64,000 bases of DNA from Burkholderia cepacia (lineage in GTDB: Bacteria > Pseudomonadota > Gammaproteobacteria > Burkholderiales > Burkholderiaceae): NCBI RefSeq assembly GCF_001718835.1, contig NZ_CP013443.1, forward strand, positions 3,162,001-3,226,000, given 5' to 3'. Positions 43,242 to 51,345 of this stretch are shown in pieces. The translations under genes were made by a program, and so were the position numbers. The notes below the pieces were generated by a model. The model ran no database searches, was not told where the DNA came from, and was given only the letters and a program-made list of their open reading frames with translations. Numbering within the stretch: position 1 is the stretch's first letter; every line of letters starts with the position of its first letter.

Positions 43242-45833
43242 TCAGGCAGCCGGTCCGGCGGCGGAAATTGCGATGCTCGCACCGGGCGCGCTCCGGGTGG
43301 CCCGGACGATCAATGCGGCGTTTTCATGGACGTTGTCGCGGTCGAGCATCGCCAGATGATGACCATGACCGCCCAGTTCGCTCACCGTGCCGGTCGAGAG
43401 ACGGCGCCACGTCCCCGCGACATCCCGATCGACTTCGCTCGCGCTCGACGCGCTCAGCAACAGGATGTCGGCGTTGATCGGCCGATCATGCACGACGCCG
43501 TCGAGATAATTGCGGTAACGGACGATTTTCCGTTCGGCGACTCGGCGCACGTCGACGATACCCGCCAACGACGCGGCCAGTTCCGACAGGAAGCCGATGT
43601 CGAACAGGTAGTCCACAAACGATCCCGCGTATTGCTCCAGTTCGGCCTCGCCGCGACGAATGACATGCGTGCGCGGCGCGGTATCCATCAGCACCAGGCG
43701 TCGAACTTCGACGCCCATCGATTCCAGGCGCTGCGTCACTTCGTAGGCCAGGTTTCCGCCTGCGGAATAGCCGAGCAGCGTAACGGGCTGCCGGGAAGTC
43801 GCTCGCGCGATTCGCTCGGCGTAATCCGCCGGCGGATCCTTGCTCGGGATGAAATCGAAGGACGTGACCGCGTAATCGGGCAGCGCCGCCTCGAGTCCCT
43901 TGAAGATAAGCCCCCAACCGGACAAGGGCGGAAAGGCAAAGAGACGTGGGCGCGTGTCGTCGCCGGCATCGGCCGCCGCGGCATCGACCGCCGCGGCATC
44001 TGCGTACTCGCGCCGGGCCAGGCTCACTGCTGCCATGATCGCCGACAGCGAGTCGCATTGCGCCAGCGTCACCGCTGGCACCGCGCAATGCGCGGCGTGC
44101 TCGAGAAAGTGGCCCAATGCGATCGCCGCCAGCGAATCGACATGCAGTAACGAATCGGGGTCAACGTCGCCGCCGCATACGCCGATGTCATGCAGGAATT
44201 CCGCCACGCGTGCGCCCAGATCGTCTCCGGACCTGCCCGGGCGTGTGGATCGAAGCCCGGTCAGCGAATCGAGCAGGCGGGCCTTGTCGACCTTTCCGTT
44301 CGCCGTCATCGGCATCGACCGAACCGGGATGAATTGCCGCGGGATGAGCGCCGGGGGCAGGCGCTCGGCGAGATGACGGCCGAGTTCGCGTGCATCGAGC
44401 GGCGCATCCCCGGCCGGCACGTAAAACGCCACCAACCGTCGCGACAACTGCGTGTCTCCGACCGGCAGCACCTTGGTTCGCAGTATGCCGGCGACGTCGT
44501 TCAGCAACGCTTCGATCTCGGCAGGATTCACCAGCACGCCGCGGATCTTCACCTGATCGTCCTTGCGCCCGGACAGCGTCAGCACGCCTGCCTCGTCGAC
44601 AAATCCGAGATCTCCGGTGAAATAGACACCGTCCGCAGAGCCGGGAATATCGACGAAACGCGCCGTCTGGTCCGCGGTTGCGCCGAGATATCCCGACGAG
44701 CGATAAGGGGTCTGGATGACGACTTCCCCCACCTGCATGGGCATGCACGGCTTCAAGTCGTCGCCCAATACGTGACACCTGACCTCGTCCAGCGGGCGGC
44801 CGACAGGAACCGGATTGCGATGCGCGTGGCGGTCTACGCGATGAAAGAACTTCGCCAGCGTGGTTTCGGTAGGACCGTACAGATTCACCAGACCGACGTT
44901 CGGCGCCGTGGCGTGCAGCAGCGCCGCCACTTCGGCCGGCATCGGCTCGCCGGCGGAAAATACATGCCGCAACGCGCTCAGTGGCTCGCCCACGCCGCGC
45001 GCCTGCAGCCACGCCTGCAGCCGGGTAGGCGTCACGTGCAGGCAGGTGATCGCCCGCTCCGCGCAGGTGGTCAGCGGATTGCTCATGTCGTTCGGCGCAA
45101 CGTGCAGGCATCCCCCCGCGGTCAGGACGAGAAAAATATCGCGCAACACGACGTCGAAGGTCGTATTGGTCGTCACGAGACAGTGGTCGGACGGTCCGAT
45201 CCGGAACGCATCGCGTTGCCACGCGAGGAAATGGGACAGGCCTGCGTGATTGCCGAGGATGGCCTTCGGCGTGCCGGTGGAACCCGAACTGCAGAAGATA
45301 TAGGCGTCGGGCACGGTAAGCGGCGCGTTCGCAACGGCGTCGACGTCGCCGGTCGACGCGCGCGAGACGAACGCGCCTGCGTCGCACGCGTCGATGACCG
45401 GCACCCCATATTCCTGCGCCGCAACGCCTCCGGTCGCGAACAGGTGGCGCGTGCCGGTTTGCGCGATCAGCGCCCGGTTTCGCAGCGACGGCGCCGCGGC
45501 GTCGATCGGAAACGCGATGGCGCCCGCCAGCCACGTCCCGAGCATCGCCGAGACGAACGGGATCGATACCGGACCGGACAGTGCCACCACATCGCCCGGA
45601 TTCACCCCATTGCGCTCCAGCAGACGGCGCTGCGCGATCGCAAGCGCGACAAGCTCGCCATAGCTGCACGTCCCCTGGTCTTCGCGTATCGCGACGGCAT
45701 CGGCATGCAACGCCGCGATTTCCGCGATGCGCGCGGTCAGATGCGGTCTGGTTCGCACCGGGTGCCCGCGCAAACCGCGGAACCACGACGAATTTCGAAT
45801 CTCGGCAAGCAGCGGTGAATCGGCCTGTGACAC
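43242..45833 (-). CDS. Stand-alone NRPS-like module: adenylation, carrier, thioesterase
   Basis: An 863-aa A-T-TE protein without a condensation domain. The adenylation domain (about 30-520) has A3 SSGSTGTPK (182-190), A5 YGPTE (319-323), A7 YFTGDLG, A8 GRKDDQVKIRG and A10 NGKVDK (512-517). The carrier serine is probably Ser567 in LLHVDSLAAI, an atypical version of the LGGxS site. The thioesterase (about 625-855) has GYSAGG with Ser690, an Asp in LMDTAP, and a C-terminal GGHGHH histidine. Hand alignment to the GrsA pocket keeps the Asp235 equivalent, which indicates an amino acid substrate; the other positions match no code I know. The start is a GTG at 45833 after an AAGGAA ribosome site. 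It is the last gene of the minus-strand accessory cluster. Confidence 0.88.
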   Translation of the reverse strand: MSQADSPLLAEIRNSSWFRGLRGHPVRTRPHLTARIAEIAALHADAVAIREDQGTCSYGELVALAIAQRRLLERNGVNPGDVVALSGPVSIPFVSAMLGTWLAGAIAFPIDAAAPSLRNRALIAQTGTRHLFATGGVAAQEYGVPVIDACDAGAFVSRASTGDVDAVANAPLTVPDAYIFCSSGSTGTPKAILGNHAGLSHFLAWQRDAFRIGPSDHCLVTTNTTFDVVLRDIFLVLTAGGCLHVAPNDMSNPLTTCAERAITCLHVTPTRLQAWLQARGVGEPLSALRHVFSAGEPMPAEVAALLHATAPNVGLVNLYGPTETTLAKFFHRVDRHAHRNPVPVGRPLDEVRCHVLGDDLKPCMPMQVGEVVIQTPYRSSGYLGATADQTARFVDIPGSADGVYFTGDLGFVDEAGVLTLSGRKDDQVKIRGVLVNPAEIEALLNDVAGILRTKVLPVGDTQLSRRLVAFYVPAGDAPLDARELGRHLAERLPPALIPRQFIPVRSMPMTANGKVDKARLLDSLTGLRSTRPGRSGDDLGARVAEFLHDIGVCGGDVDPDSLLHVDSLAAIALGHFLEHAAHCAVPAVTLAQCDSLSAIMAAVSLARREYADAAAVDAAAADAGDDTRPRLFAFPPLSGWGLIFKGLEAALPDYAVTSFDFIPSKDPPADYAERIARATSRQPVTLLGYSAGGNLAYEVTQRLESMGVEVRRLVLMDTAPRTHVIRRGEAELEQYAGSFVDYLFDIGFLSELAASLAGIVDVRRVAERKIVRYRNYLDGVVHDRPINADILLLSASSASEVDRDVAGTWRRLSTGTVSELGGHGHHLAMLDRDNVHENAALIVRATRSAPGASIAISAAGPAA

Positions 45834-45946
45834 GGCATTCCTTTCAAGGGAGATCGCGGGTTGAATGGCGCGACGCATGTCGCACGCGGAACCGGACGGA
45901 TGGCACGCACCGAGGCAACCGCGCGCCGGCGCGCCCGTTGTCGTCG

Positions 45947-46471
45947 TCAAGGTTGGGCAGCGTCGAGATCGTGCAGCAAACGCATGCCCGGATTGCGCTT
46001 TCCGAAGATCAGCCCGCCCACGTAGCGTCGGTAGCAGACGAACACGCCGTCCATCTGAACGGTTTCGCGCCCGTGAAATGCGCTGATATCGCCTTCAGTA
46101 TGGTTGGCATAGGTCAGCGCGCCTCTTTGATGATTCTCCGGACCGCGAGTCGGAAAGGCCAACGGCGGATTTCTCAGCGCCTCCCGAAGAAACGCGAAGA
46201 GCTCGTGCTTGATATCGACATACTCCTGGTACACCCCGCCTCGATAGGTCATCCCCCAGACCGGCACCTCGTCATACCAGACCGTTTCCATGCCGACATC
46301 GACGATCTCGCCGAAGTACTGATCCTCGTATCGGAACGAACCGCACTCGAACTGATAGTTTTTCGATGCAGGACTCTTGGACGGCATGCGACGCGCATCG
46401 GCGGCAAACGTGTGTCGCTTCGCCTCCACCAGGAACGAACAGAGCGCACGCATCGACAGCTCGTCAATCAT
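45947..46471 (-). CDS. DUF5680-like protein
   Basis: A 174-aa soluble protein. The sequence FLVEAKRHTFAAD near residues 13-25, FRYEDQYFGE and the PVWGMTYRGGVYQEY segment resemble the DUF5680 family, in which a similar aromatic-rich fold occurs alone or fused to helix-turn-helix proteins. No catalytic residues are known. AGGAG seven bases upstream decides the ATG at 46471. It sits 113 bp before the NRPS-like gene and 97 bp after the ATP-grasp gene. Its role in the pathway is unknown; a substrate-binding or dehydratase-like part is only a guess. Confidence 0.65.
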   Translation of the reverse strand: MIDELSMRALCSFLVEAKRHTFAADARRMPSKSPASKNYQFECGSFRYEDQYFGEIVDVGMETVWYDEVPVWGMTYRGGVYQEYVDIKHELFAFLREALRNPPLAFPTRGPENHQRGALTYANHTEGDISAFHGRETVQMDGVFVCYRRYVGGLIFGKRNPGMRLLHDLDAAQP

Positions 46472-46568
46472 TGTGTTTCTCCTGACCATGGCAATCCGCC
46501 GCGAACGTTGCATTCAGCGTTCGCTCGCGCACGATTCGATAACGAAAGCGACCGGCATGCCTGCCGGG

Positions 46569-47765
46569 TCATCCCTGCAGCGCAACGGCGAATTGCTCCG
46601 CAGACGGCACCTGCAGCACCTCATAGCCGATTCGATTGACGAGATGCGTGCGGCTGAAGCCGTCGATCGGCGCGTGATCCGGCTCGATCGATTTCTGCAG
46701 CACCCGCGCGCCCGGCACGTCGGCCGCAGGCTGGCCGGCAAACGCGAAGCGAACGCCGTAGCAGGACGGCCGATGGCCGTCTGCGCGGGCCGCGGCAAGG
46801 TCGCTTCCGAGCTTGACCGTGATCATCGCTTTCTCGAGATGCACGCCGAATGCAAGATTGACCAGTGTCGAAATACGATCTCCGGCCACGCGGCAGCCCG
46901 CTTCGATGACTGCCATCGTGCCGTCGGGCGAAACCTTGAACTCGATGTGCACGATCGAATTCCGTACACGCGCCGCATCGAGCAGGCGCCGGGCCGCATC
47001 CTCGACCTGCGCTCGCAACGCGCCCTCCAGCAGCGCGGGCCCTGACAGATGCCCGATCTCGTCGAAATTGGGCAGCGGGGACAGGAACTTGCGGGTGACG
47101 AACAGGTGTTCGATGCGCGCGTCCTGGACCACGACTTCCGCGCTGTATTCGTCTCCGTGGAAATACGCCTCGAGCAGGCACTCGCCCGCGAAGCTCATGC
47201 CGGTCGACAGCGCGACCCTGTCGGCAAAGATCGCGGCCGCGTTGCGTTCAATCTCGTCGGCGCTGTGGTTGAGCGTGACGTACCAGGAGCCGGCCATGTC
47301 GGCCGGTTTGCTCACGACCGGATAGCGATCGATGTCGACGATCAGTTCGCGCAGTTCGGCGATGCTGCTTGCGGCGCCATACAGCCGCGGTTGCGGGACG
47401 CCGTGCTGCGCGAATGCATGCCGCATCCTGGCCTTGTTGCGAAGCACGGAGGGATCGCCATCCATCGAGCAGCGCAATCCGAGCGCGCGCGCGACGCTGT
47501 CGGCTGCCGCCACCGAGAATTCGCCGCCGGCGACCACCGCGTCGATGTGCCCGAAGCTCGCGAGTGCCTCGATCAGCGCCGTCGCGTCATTGTCGATTCG
47601 TTCGACGCAAATGGTACGGTAACGATCGAGCTGCCAGGTGTCGTACGGAATATTGGACACGCCGGGGATCGCGAAGCACGCTTCGACGCCGAGTTCCGCC
47701 GCCGCTTGCGCATAACGCTCGCAGGCGTCGAAGGTCAGGGGAGCAATGATCAGGACGCTCTTCAT
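46569..47765 (-). CDS. ATP-grasp ligase
   Basis: A 398-aa ATP-grasp enzyme. The N-terminal preATP-grasp Rossmann part (LIIAPLTFDACERYAQAAAE) is followed by the ATP-binding subdomains, with the conserved lysine in PVVSKPADMAGSWYV, an adenine-pocket acidic loop in FAGECLLEAYFHGDEYSAEV, and metal-binding Glu and Asn-like positions in IVHIEFKVSPDG and VIEAGCRVAGD. This is the architecture of L-amino acid ligases and carnosine-synthase-like enzymes that join a carboxylate to an amine through an acyl phosphate. It lies between the radical SAM gene at 47821 and the DUF5680-like gene. A dipeptide- or amide-forming step is the natural inference. Confidence 0.85.
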   Translation of the reverse strand: MKSVLIIAPLTFDACERYAQAAAELGVEACFAIPGVSNIPYDTWQLDRYRTICVERIDNDATALIEALASFGHIDAVVAGGEFSVAAADSVARALGLRCSMDGDPSVLRNKARMRHAFAQHGVPQPRLYGAASSIAELRELIVDIDRYPVVSKPADMAGSWYVTLNHSADEIERNAAAIFADRVALSTGMSFAGECLLEAYFHGDEYSAEVVVQDARIEHLFVTRKFLSPLPNFDEIGHLSGPALLEGALRAQVEDAARRLLDAARVRNSIVHIEFKVSPDGTMAVIEAGCRVAGDRISTLVNLAFGVHLEKAMITVKLGSDLAAARADGHRPSCYGVRFAFAGQPAADVPGARVLQKSIEPDHAPIDGFSRTHLVNRIGYEVLQVPSAEQFAVALQG

Positions 47766-47820
47766 GAAATCTCTCAGGTAGTGAATATCGTTGTATTGAC
47801 GGCCCGCGCGCGCGCGCCCG

Positions 47821-48681
47821 CTAGCTTGAATGCACGATGGCCCTGCCGAGCCGAAGCCGAATGCCGTGCCGCTCGAGCAAGGACAGGATCCTGGCTTCCA
47901 GCGCCGCACGGGCTTGCACGGCGTTCTCGCGCCGGAGCGACGCCGCACGCGTCGGCGCCTGCTCCGCCATCTCGCGTTCGATGCGTTGGGCGATGTAGCG
48001 GCTCGGATTGAGATGTTCGACGTAGGCTTCGCGCACGCCGGTTCGCGCAATGCGCTCGACCAGCCGCTCGAGCTTGTCGGGCGACTCCGCGTAATACGGC
48101 AACAACGGGCCGATGAACGCGTAGGTTTCGACGTTGGCGGCATTGAGCGCACTCAGCGTCTCGAGACGGGCACTGGCCGCCGGCGCGAATGCCTCCAGCT
48201 CGCGGCCCAGACGATCCTCGTCGGTCGTGATGGTCACGCCGACCTCGCAGGCAGGCAGGCGCTGCAGCAAATCGATATCGCGCAACACGAGGGGCGATTT
48301 CGTCAGGATGCCGACCCTGCCCGGATAGGGCTCGCGCGCCAGCAGCTCGACGATTCCGCGCGTCAGGCGGTACTTCTTCTCGACGCCCTGGTAGGGGTCG
48401 GTCACGGAACTCAGGAAAATCGTCGGCCGACCGTCCTTCGCGCGCACGCGGCGCAGTTCCTTTTCGAACAGTTCGACCGCGTTCGTTTTCGCGTAGACGT
48501 ATTTTCCCCAGTCGGCGATCGACTCGCCGACAAAGCGTCCCATGAAGCTTGCGTAGCAGTACGCACAAGAGAACTGGCAACCGACATAGGGGTTGACAAC
48601 GAGGTCCGTGTCCGGAAGACCGGATTTGACCAGCACGGACTTCGCAGTGATTTCCTCGATCTTGATGTGGGCGGATGTCAT
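47821..48681 (-). CDS. Radical SAM protein, spore-photoproduct-lyase-like
   Basis: A 286-aa radical SAM protein with Cys35, Cys39 and Cys42 (CQFSCAYC) binding the 4Fe-4S cluster; the preceding VVNPYVG and the following YASFMGRF are typical of the SPL-like/Rv2578c branch. The GGE-like and Ser-rich elements of the core are visible (IFLSSVTDPYQGVE). There is no SPASM or B12 domain. It probably does radical chemistry on a small molecule or peptide rather than DNA repair, since it sits inside a biosynthetic set. It starts 9 bp after the MATE exporter gene ends, so it is tightly linked to it. Confidence 0.85.
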   Translation of the reverse strand: MTSAHIKIEEITAKSVLVKSGLPDTDLVVNPYVGCQFSCAYCYASFMGRFVGESIADWGKYVYAKTNAVELFEKELRRVRAKDGRPTIFLSSVTDPYQGVEKKYRLTRGIVELLAREPYPGRVGILTKSPLVLRDIDLLQRLPACEVGVTITTDEDRLGRELEAFAPAASARLETLSALNAANVETYAFIGPLLPYYAESPDKLERLVERIARTGVREAYVEHLNPSRYIAQRIEREMAEQAPTRAASLRRENAVQARAALEARILSLLERHGIRLRLGRAIVHSS

Positions 48682-48690
48682 GGCGCGGGT

Positions 48691-50076
48691 TCAGGAGGTT
48701 GCGGCCTGCGGGCGTCCCGAATCCTGGACGACGCGACGTTGATATTCGAAGATGCCTGCCGCCGCGACTATCGCCGCCGCCGCGAGTGCCCACCAGAACA
48801 CAAGTGCGGTCTGCGACGCGCCTGACCACCGGTTGGCGATCGCGCCGCCTGCGAGTCCGATGCCCCACAGCGCAATGCCGAGGATCACGGTCGGCACGAG
48901 CGTGCGCCGATACGCGCGCAGCACGCCGCTGCAAACGGTGAATATCGCATCGAACAGGTGATACACGCCGACCACGACGATCAGCCGGGCGGCGTAATCC
49001 GCCACCGACGCATCGCTGGTATAGAGACGCGCGATCAGGTCGCCGCCCGACACCAGCACGAGCCCGATGACGAAGCTGATCGACAGGGTCAGCGTGACGG
49101 CGGTCCGGCCGACGCGACCGGCTGCTTCGCCATCATGCCGCCCGAGCGACTGCCCCACCATCGCGCTCGCGACGTTCGCGAGCGACATCGGGACGAGGTA
49201 GCACAGGTACGACACGCTCGCGGCCACACCATGCGCCGCGGCCTGAATCTGCCCGCCTCGGGCAACGAGGAGACCGATCAGCGTGAGCACGCTGTAGTCG
49301 AAGAAAAAGCTTGCGCCGATCGGCAGCCCTTGTCGCATCAGCGTCGAGAGCGTGGCGGCGCGGGGCCGCGAGAAGCGCGTGAGCGCCTCGCGCCCGCCAT
49401 GCACGGTGTCCGTCAGCACCGTGCCGAACCCGACCGCCAGCAGCACCCACGTCACGACGGCCGTCGAAATCGCGCAGCCGACGACGCCAAGACCGGCATG
49501 GCCCAGCCCTCCCTGGACCAGAACGAACGACAGCGGAATCTTCACGATCAGCCCGGCGACGCTGGCCATCAGAATCTTCCGCGTCTTCAGGAGCGCCGAC
49601 GCGTATCCGCTCACGACGCGAAACAGCAGCGTTGGAGGCACCGAGACCGCGAGCCACAGGAGGAACAGCCTGATCTCCGCTGTCGCCTGCCCTCGCTGCC
49701 CGGCCAGCGACAGAAAGAGGTCCGGGAACACCAGCAGCAGGCAGATCGGCAGCGACAGCGCGAGCGCAAGCCAGATGCCCTGCCGCACCGTCTCCGCCAC
49801 TTCTTGCCGGTTGCCGGCGCCATGCGCGGACGAAATCGCCGGAATCAGCGCGATCAGGATGCCGGTAAAGCCGATCTGAATCGTATTGAAGATATTCCAG
49901 CTCACGCCGAACACCGCCATCGCGTGTTCGCCATTCAGATGGCCGATCAGCATCAGGTCGACGATGCCGTAGGCGCTGCTCGCCAACTGCGCGATCAGGA
50001 GCGGCAAGCTCTGCGTCAGCAGAGGACGAAGTACTTCATTGTGGGAAGGAACCATCCGGAAATCACTCGCATTCAT
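48691..50076 (-). CDS. MATE-family efflux protein
   Basis: A 461-aa inner-membrane protein with twelve predicted helices in two six-helix bundles, of the NorM/DinF-like multidrug and toxin extrusion family (LPLLIAQLASSAYGIVDLMLIGHL at the start of bundle one; GLPIGASFFFDYSVL at the start of bundle two). It exchanges an organic compound for Na+ or H+. In this cluster it is the obvious candidate for exporting the product or giving self-protection. The ATG at 50076 is one of several possible starts; a GTG at 50088 would add four residues. Confidence 0.87.
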   Translation of the reverse strand: MNASDFRMVPSHNEVLRPLLTQSLPLLIAQLASSAYGIVDLMLIGHLNGEHAMAVFGVSWNIFNTIQIGFTGILIALIPAISSAHGAGNRQEVAETVRQGIWLALALSLPICLLLVFPDLFLSLAGQRGQATAEIRLFLLWLAVSVPPTLLFRVVSGYASALLKTRKILMASVAGLIVKIPLSFVLVQGGLGHAGLGVVGCAISTAVVTWVLLAVGFGTVLTDTVHGGREALTRFSRPRAATLSTLMRQGLPIGASFFFDYSVLTLIGLLVARGGQIQAAAHGVAASVSYLCYLVPMSLANVASAMVGQSLGRHDGEAAGRVGRTAVTLTLSISFVIGLVLVSGGDLIARLYTSDASVADYAARLIVVVGVYHLFDAIFTVCSGVLRAYRRTLVPTVILGIALWGIGLAGGAIANRWSGASQTALVFWWALAAAAIVAAAGIFEYQRRVVQDSGRPQAATS

Positions 50077-50121
50077 GTTGGGACGCACCAGCTGGACGCT
50101 GGCTCGCGATCGCTCGCCGGG

Positions 50122-51345
50122 TCATGCCTGCTCCAGCACGAGCGCCTTGGTCGGGCAGACGGAAACGCACAGCGAACAGCCGTCGCAGTGGTCGGCGAAG
50201 TTGTATGGCACGCTCTTGAACGAATCGCATACGGTCAGGCTTTCGCACTTGTCGCAGTGGATGCAACGGTCCTCGATCAGACGCGCGCGCACGTCGACGA
50301 ACGGTCGCGGACGAACGCGCACCGGCCGATCGATTGCCGCCGCATCGACACTGAGATCGACAAGCTCCTGAAGTGTCGCGTACCCTTCGTCGTCGAGAAA
50401 TGCGAGGAGCGATTCGTTCAGCTTCCGTAGCGCATCGAAGCCGCGCAGCATCGGCAGCGTGGTCAGATGAACGCTTCGGGCGCCGAGCATCAGGCATCGC
50501 ACGACGTCGTCCCGTCTCCACAAGCCGCCGCCCGCGCACAGCGGCACGTGCGTGTGCGCCCGCAGCTTCTGCAACATGCCGAGCGTGAAAGGCAGCAACG
50601 GCTCGCCGGTCAGAACGCCGTGCGAACGGCCGGTCGTTTCGTTGAACAGCACGCCGTCGAACAGCGGCCGGCCGCGATCGTGGATGTCGATGTACGGATA
50701 GACGTTCAACGAATCGATGAAGATGAGCCCGGCCAGGTTCGGCATCCGGCAGATCGCGCTGACGAGATCGTCATCCATGCCCAGATTCAGCTTCGGAATC
50801 ACGGGCACGGGGGCGCCCGTGCTCAACTCTCGAATGAAGGACATCACTTCGCCGATCCTGACGTCGCTCAGTTTCTTCAGGTTGATGTAGAAGAAATCCA
50901 GTTGCACCGCGTCCGCACCCGCCCCCACGGCGCCGTCGACCAGCCGGCGCCACGCGGCGAAATCGCCGTCGTCGACGCCCGGCTGAAATACCGACGCGAT
51001 GACCGGGATACCGCATGCCGCTTTCGCCTGCTCGATGAGGCGCGTCCCCCGCTCGAACGACAGGATTTCCTTCAGGTAGGTCGACTTGAGATACGTGCTG
51101 TTGCCGCGGAGCGCGTAATACCGGCGCCGGTCCTCCAGTTCGAAAGGCGTTTCGGCATGCCCGCCGATCGATTTGGTGATGACCGCCCCCGCGCCCGCAC
51201 GTTCGGCTGCGACGATATCGCCGACGGATGTCGTCGACGGCCCGGAGCCGACGATGAGTGGCGACGCGAGCGGAATGGATGCAAACGACGTCGCCAGCCG
51301 CGGCGGCGAACCCGATACGGTTCGGGACGAAGCCGCGGCATTCAT
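50122..51345 (-). CDS. DHOD/DPD-like flavoenzyme with C-terminal ferredoxin domain
   Basis: A 407-aa protein. Residues about 18-330 form a dihydroorotate-dehydrogenase-type FMN barrel (ASPLIVGSGPSTTSVGDI; GGGLWRRDDVVRCLMLGA as FMN-phosphate loop). Residues 359-407 hold two cluster motifs: Cys361, 364, 367 and 373 (C-X2-C-X2-C-X5-C, slightly unusual) and Cys387, 390, 393 and 397 (C-X2-C-X2-C-X3-CP). The layout resembles PreA of dihydropyrimidine dehydrogenase. The active-site loop that carries Cys in DPD (LSCPH) reads LDFFYINLKK here, with no cysteine, so a different substrate or chemistry is likely. Its ATG overlaps the upstream radical SAM gene by 4 bp; GGGAGGGG precedes it. Confidence 0.85.
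   Translation of the reverse strand: MNAAASSRTVSGSPPRLATSFASIPLASPLIVGSGPSTTSVGDIVAAERAGAGAVITKSIGGHAETPFELEDRRRYYALRGNSTYLKSTYLKEILSFERGTRLIEQAKAACGIPVIASVFQPGVDDGDFAAWRRLVDGAVGAGADAVQLDFFYINLKKLSDVRIGEVMSFIRELSTGAPVPVIPKLNLGMDDDLVSAICRMPNLAGLIFIDSLNVYPYIDIHDRGRPLFDGVLFNETTGRSHGVLTGEPLLPFTLGMLQKLRAHTHVPLCAGGGLWRRDDVVRCLMLGARSVHLTTLPMLRGFDALRKLNESLLAFLDDEGYATLQELVDLSVDAAAIDRPVRVRPRPFVDVRARLIEDRCIHCDKCESLTVCDSFKSVPYNFADHCDGCSLCVSVCPTKALVLEQA

Noticed and set aside
42949..43359. Plus-strand frame of 136 codons between cyoA and the NRPS-like gene
   Set aside because: Low-complexity Arg/Ala/Thr composition, no ribosome site, and it overlaps the 3' end of the NRPS-like gene.
47821..48681. Radical SAM protein considered as a true spore photoproduct lyase
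   Set aside because: The organism is a non-spore-forming type and the gene sits in a biosynthetic operon; the C-terminal part lacks features I would need for that call.
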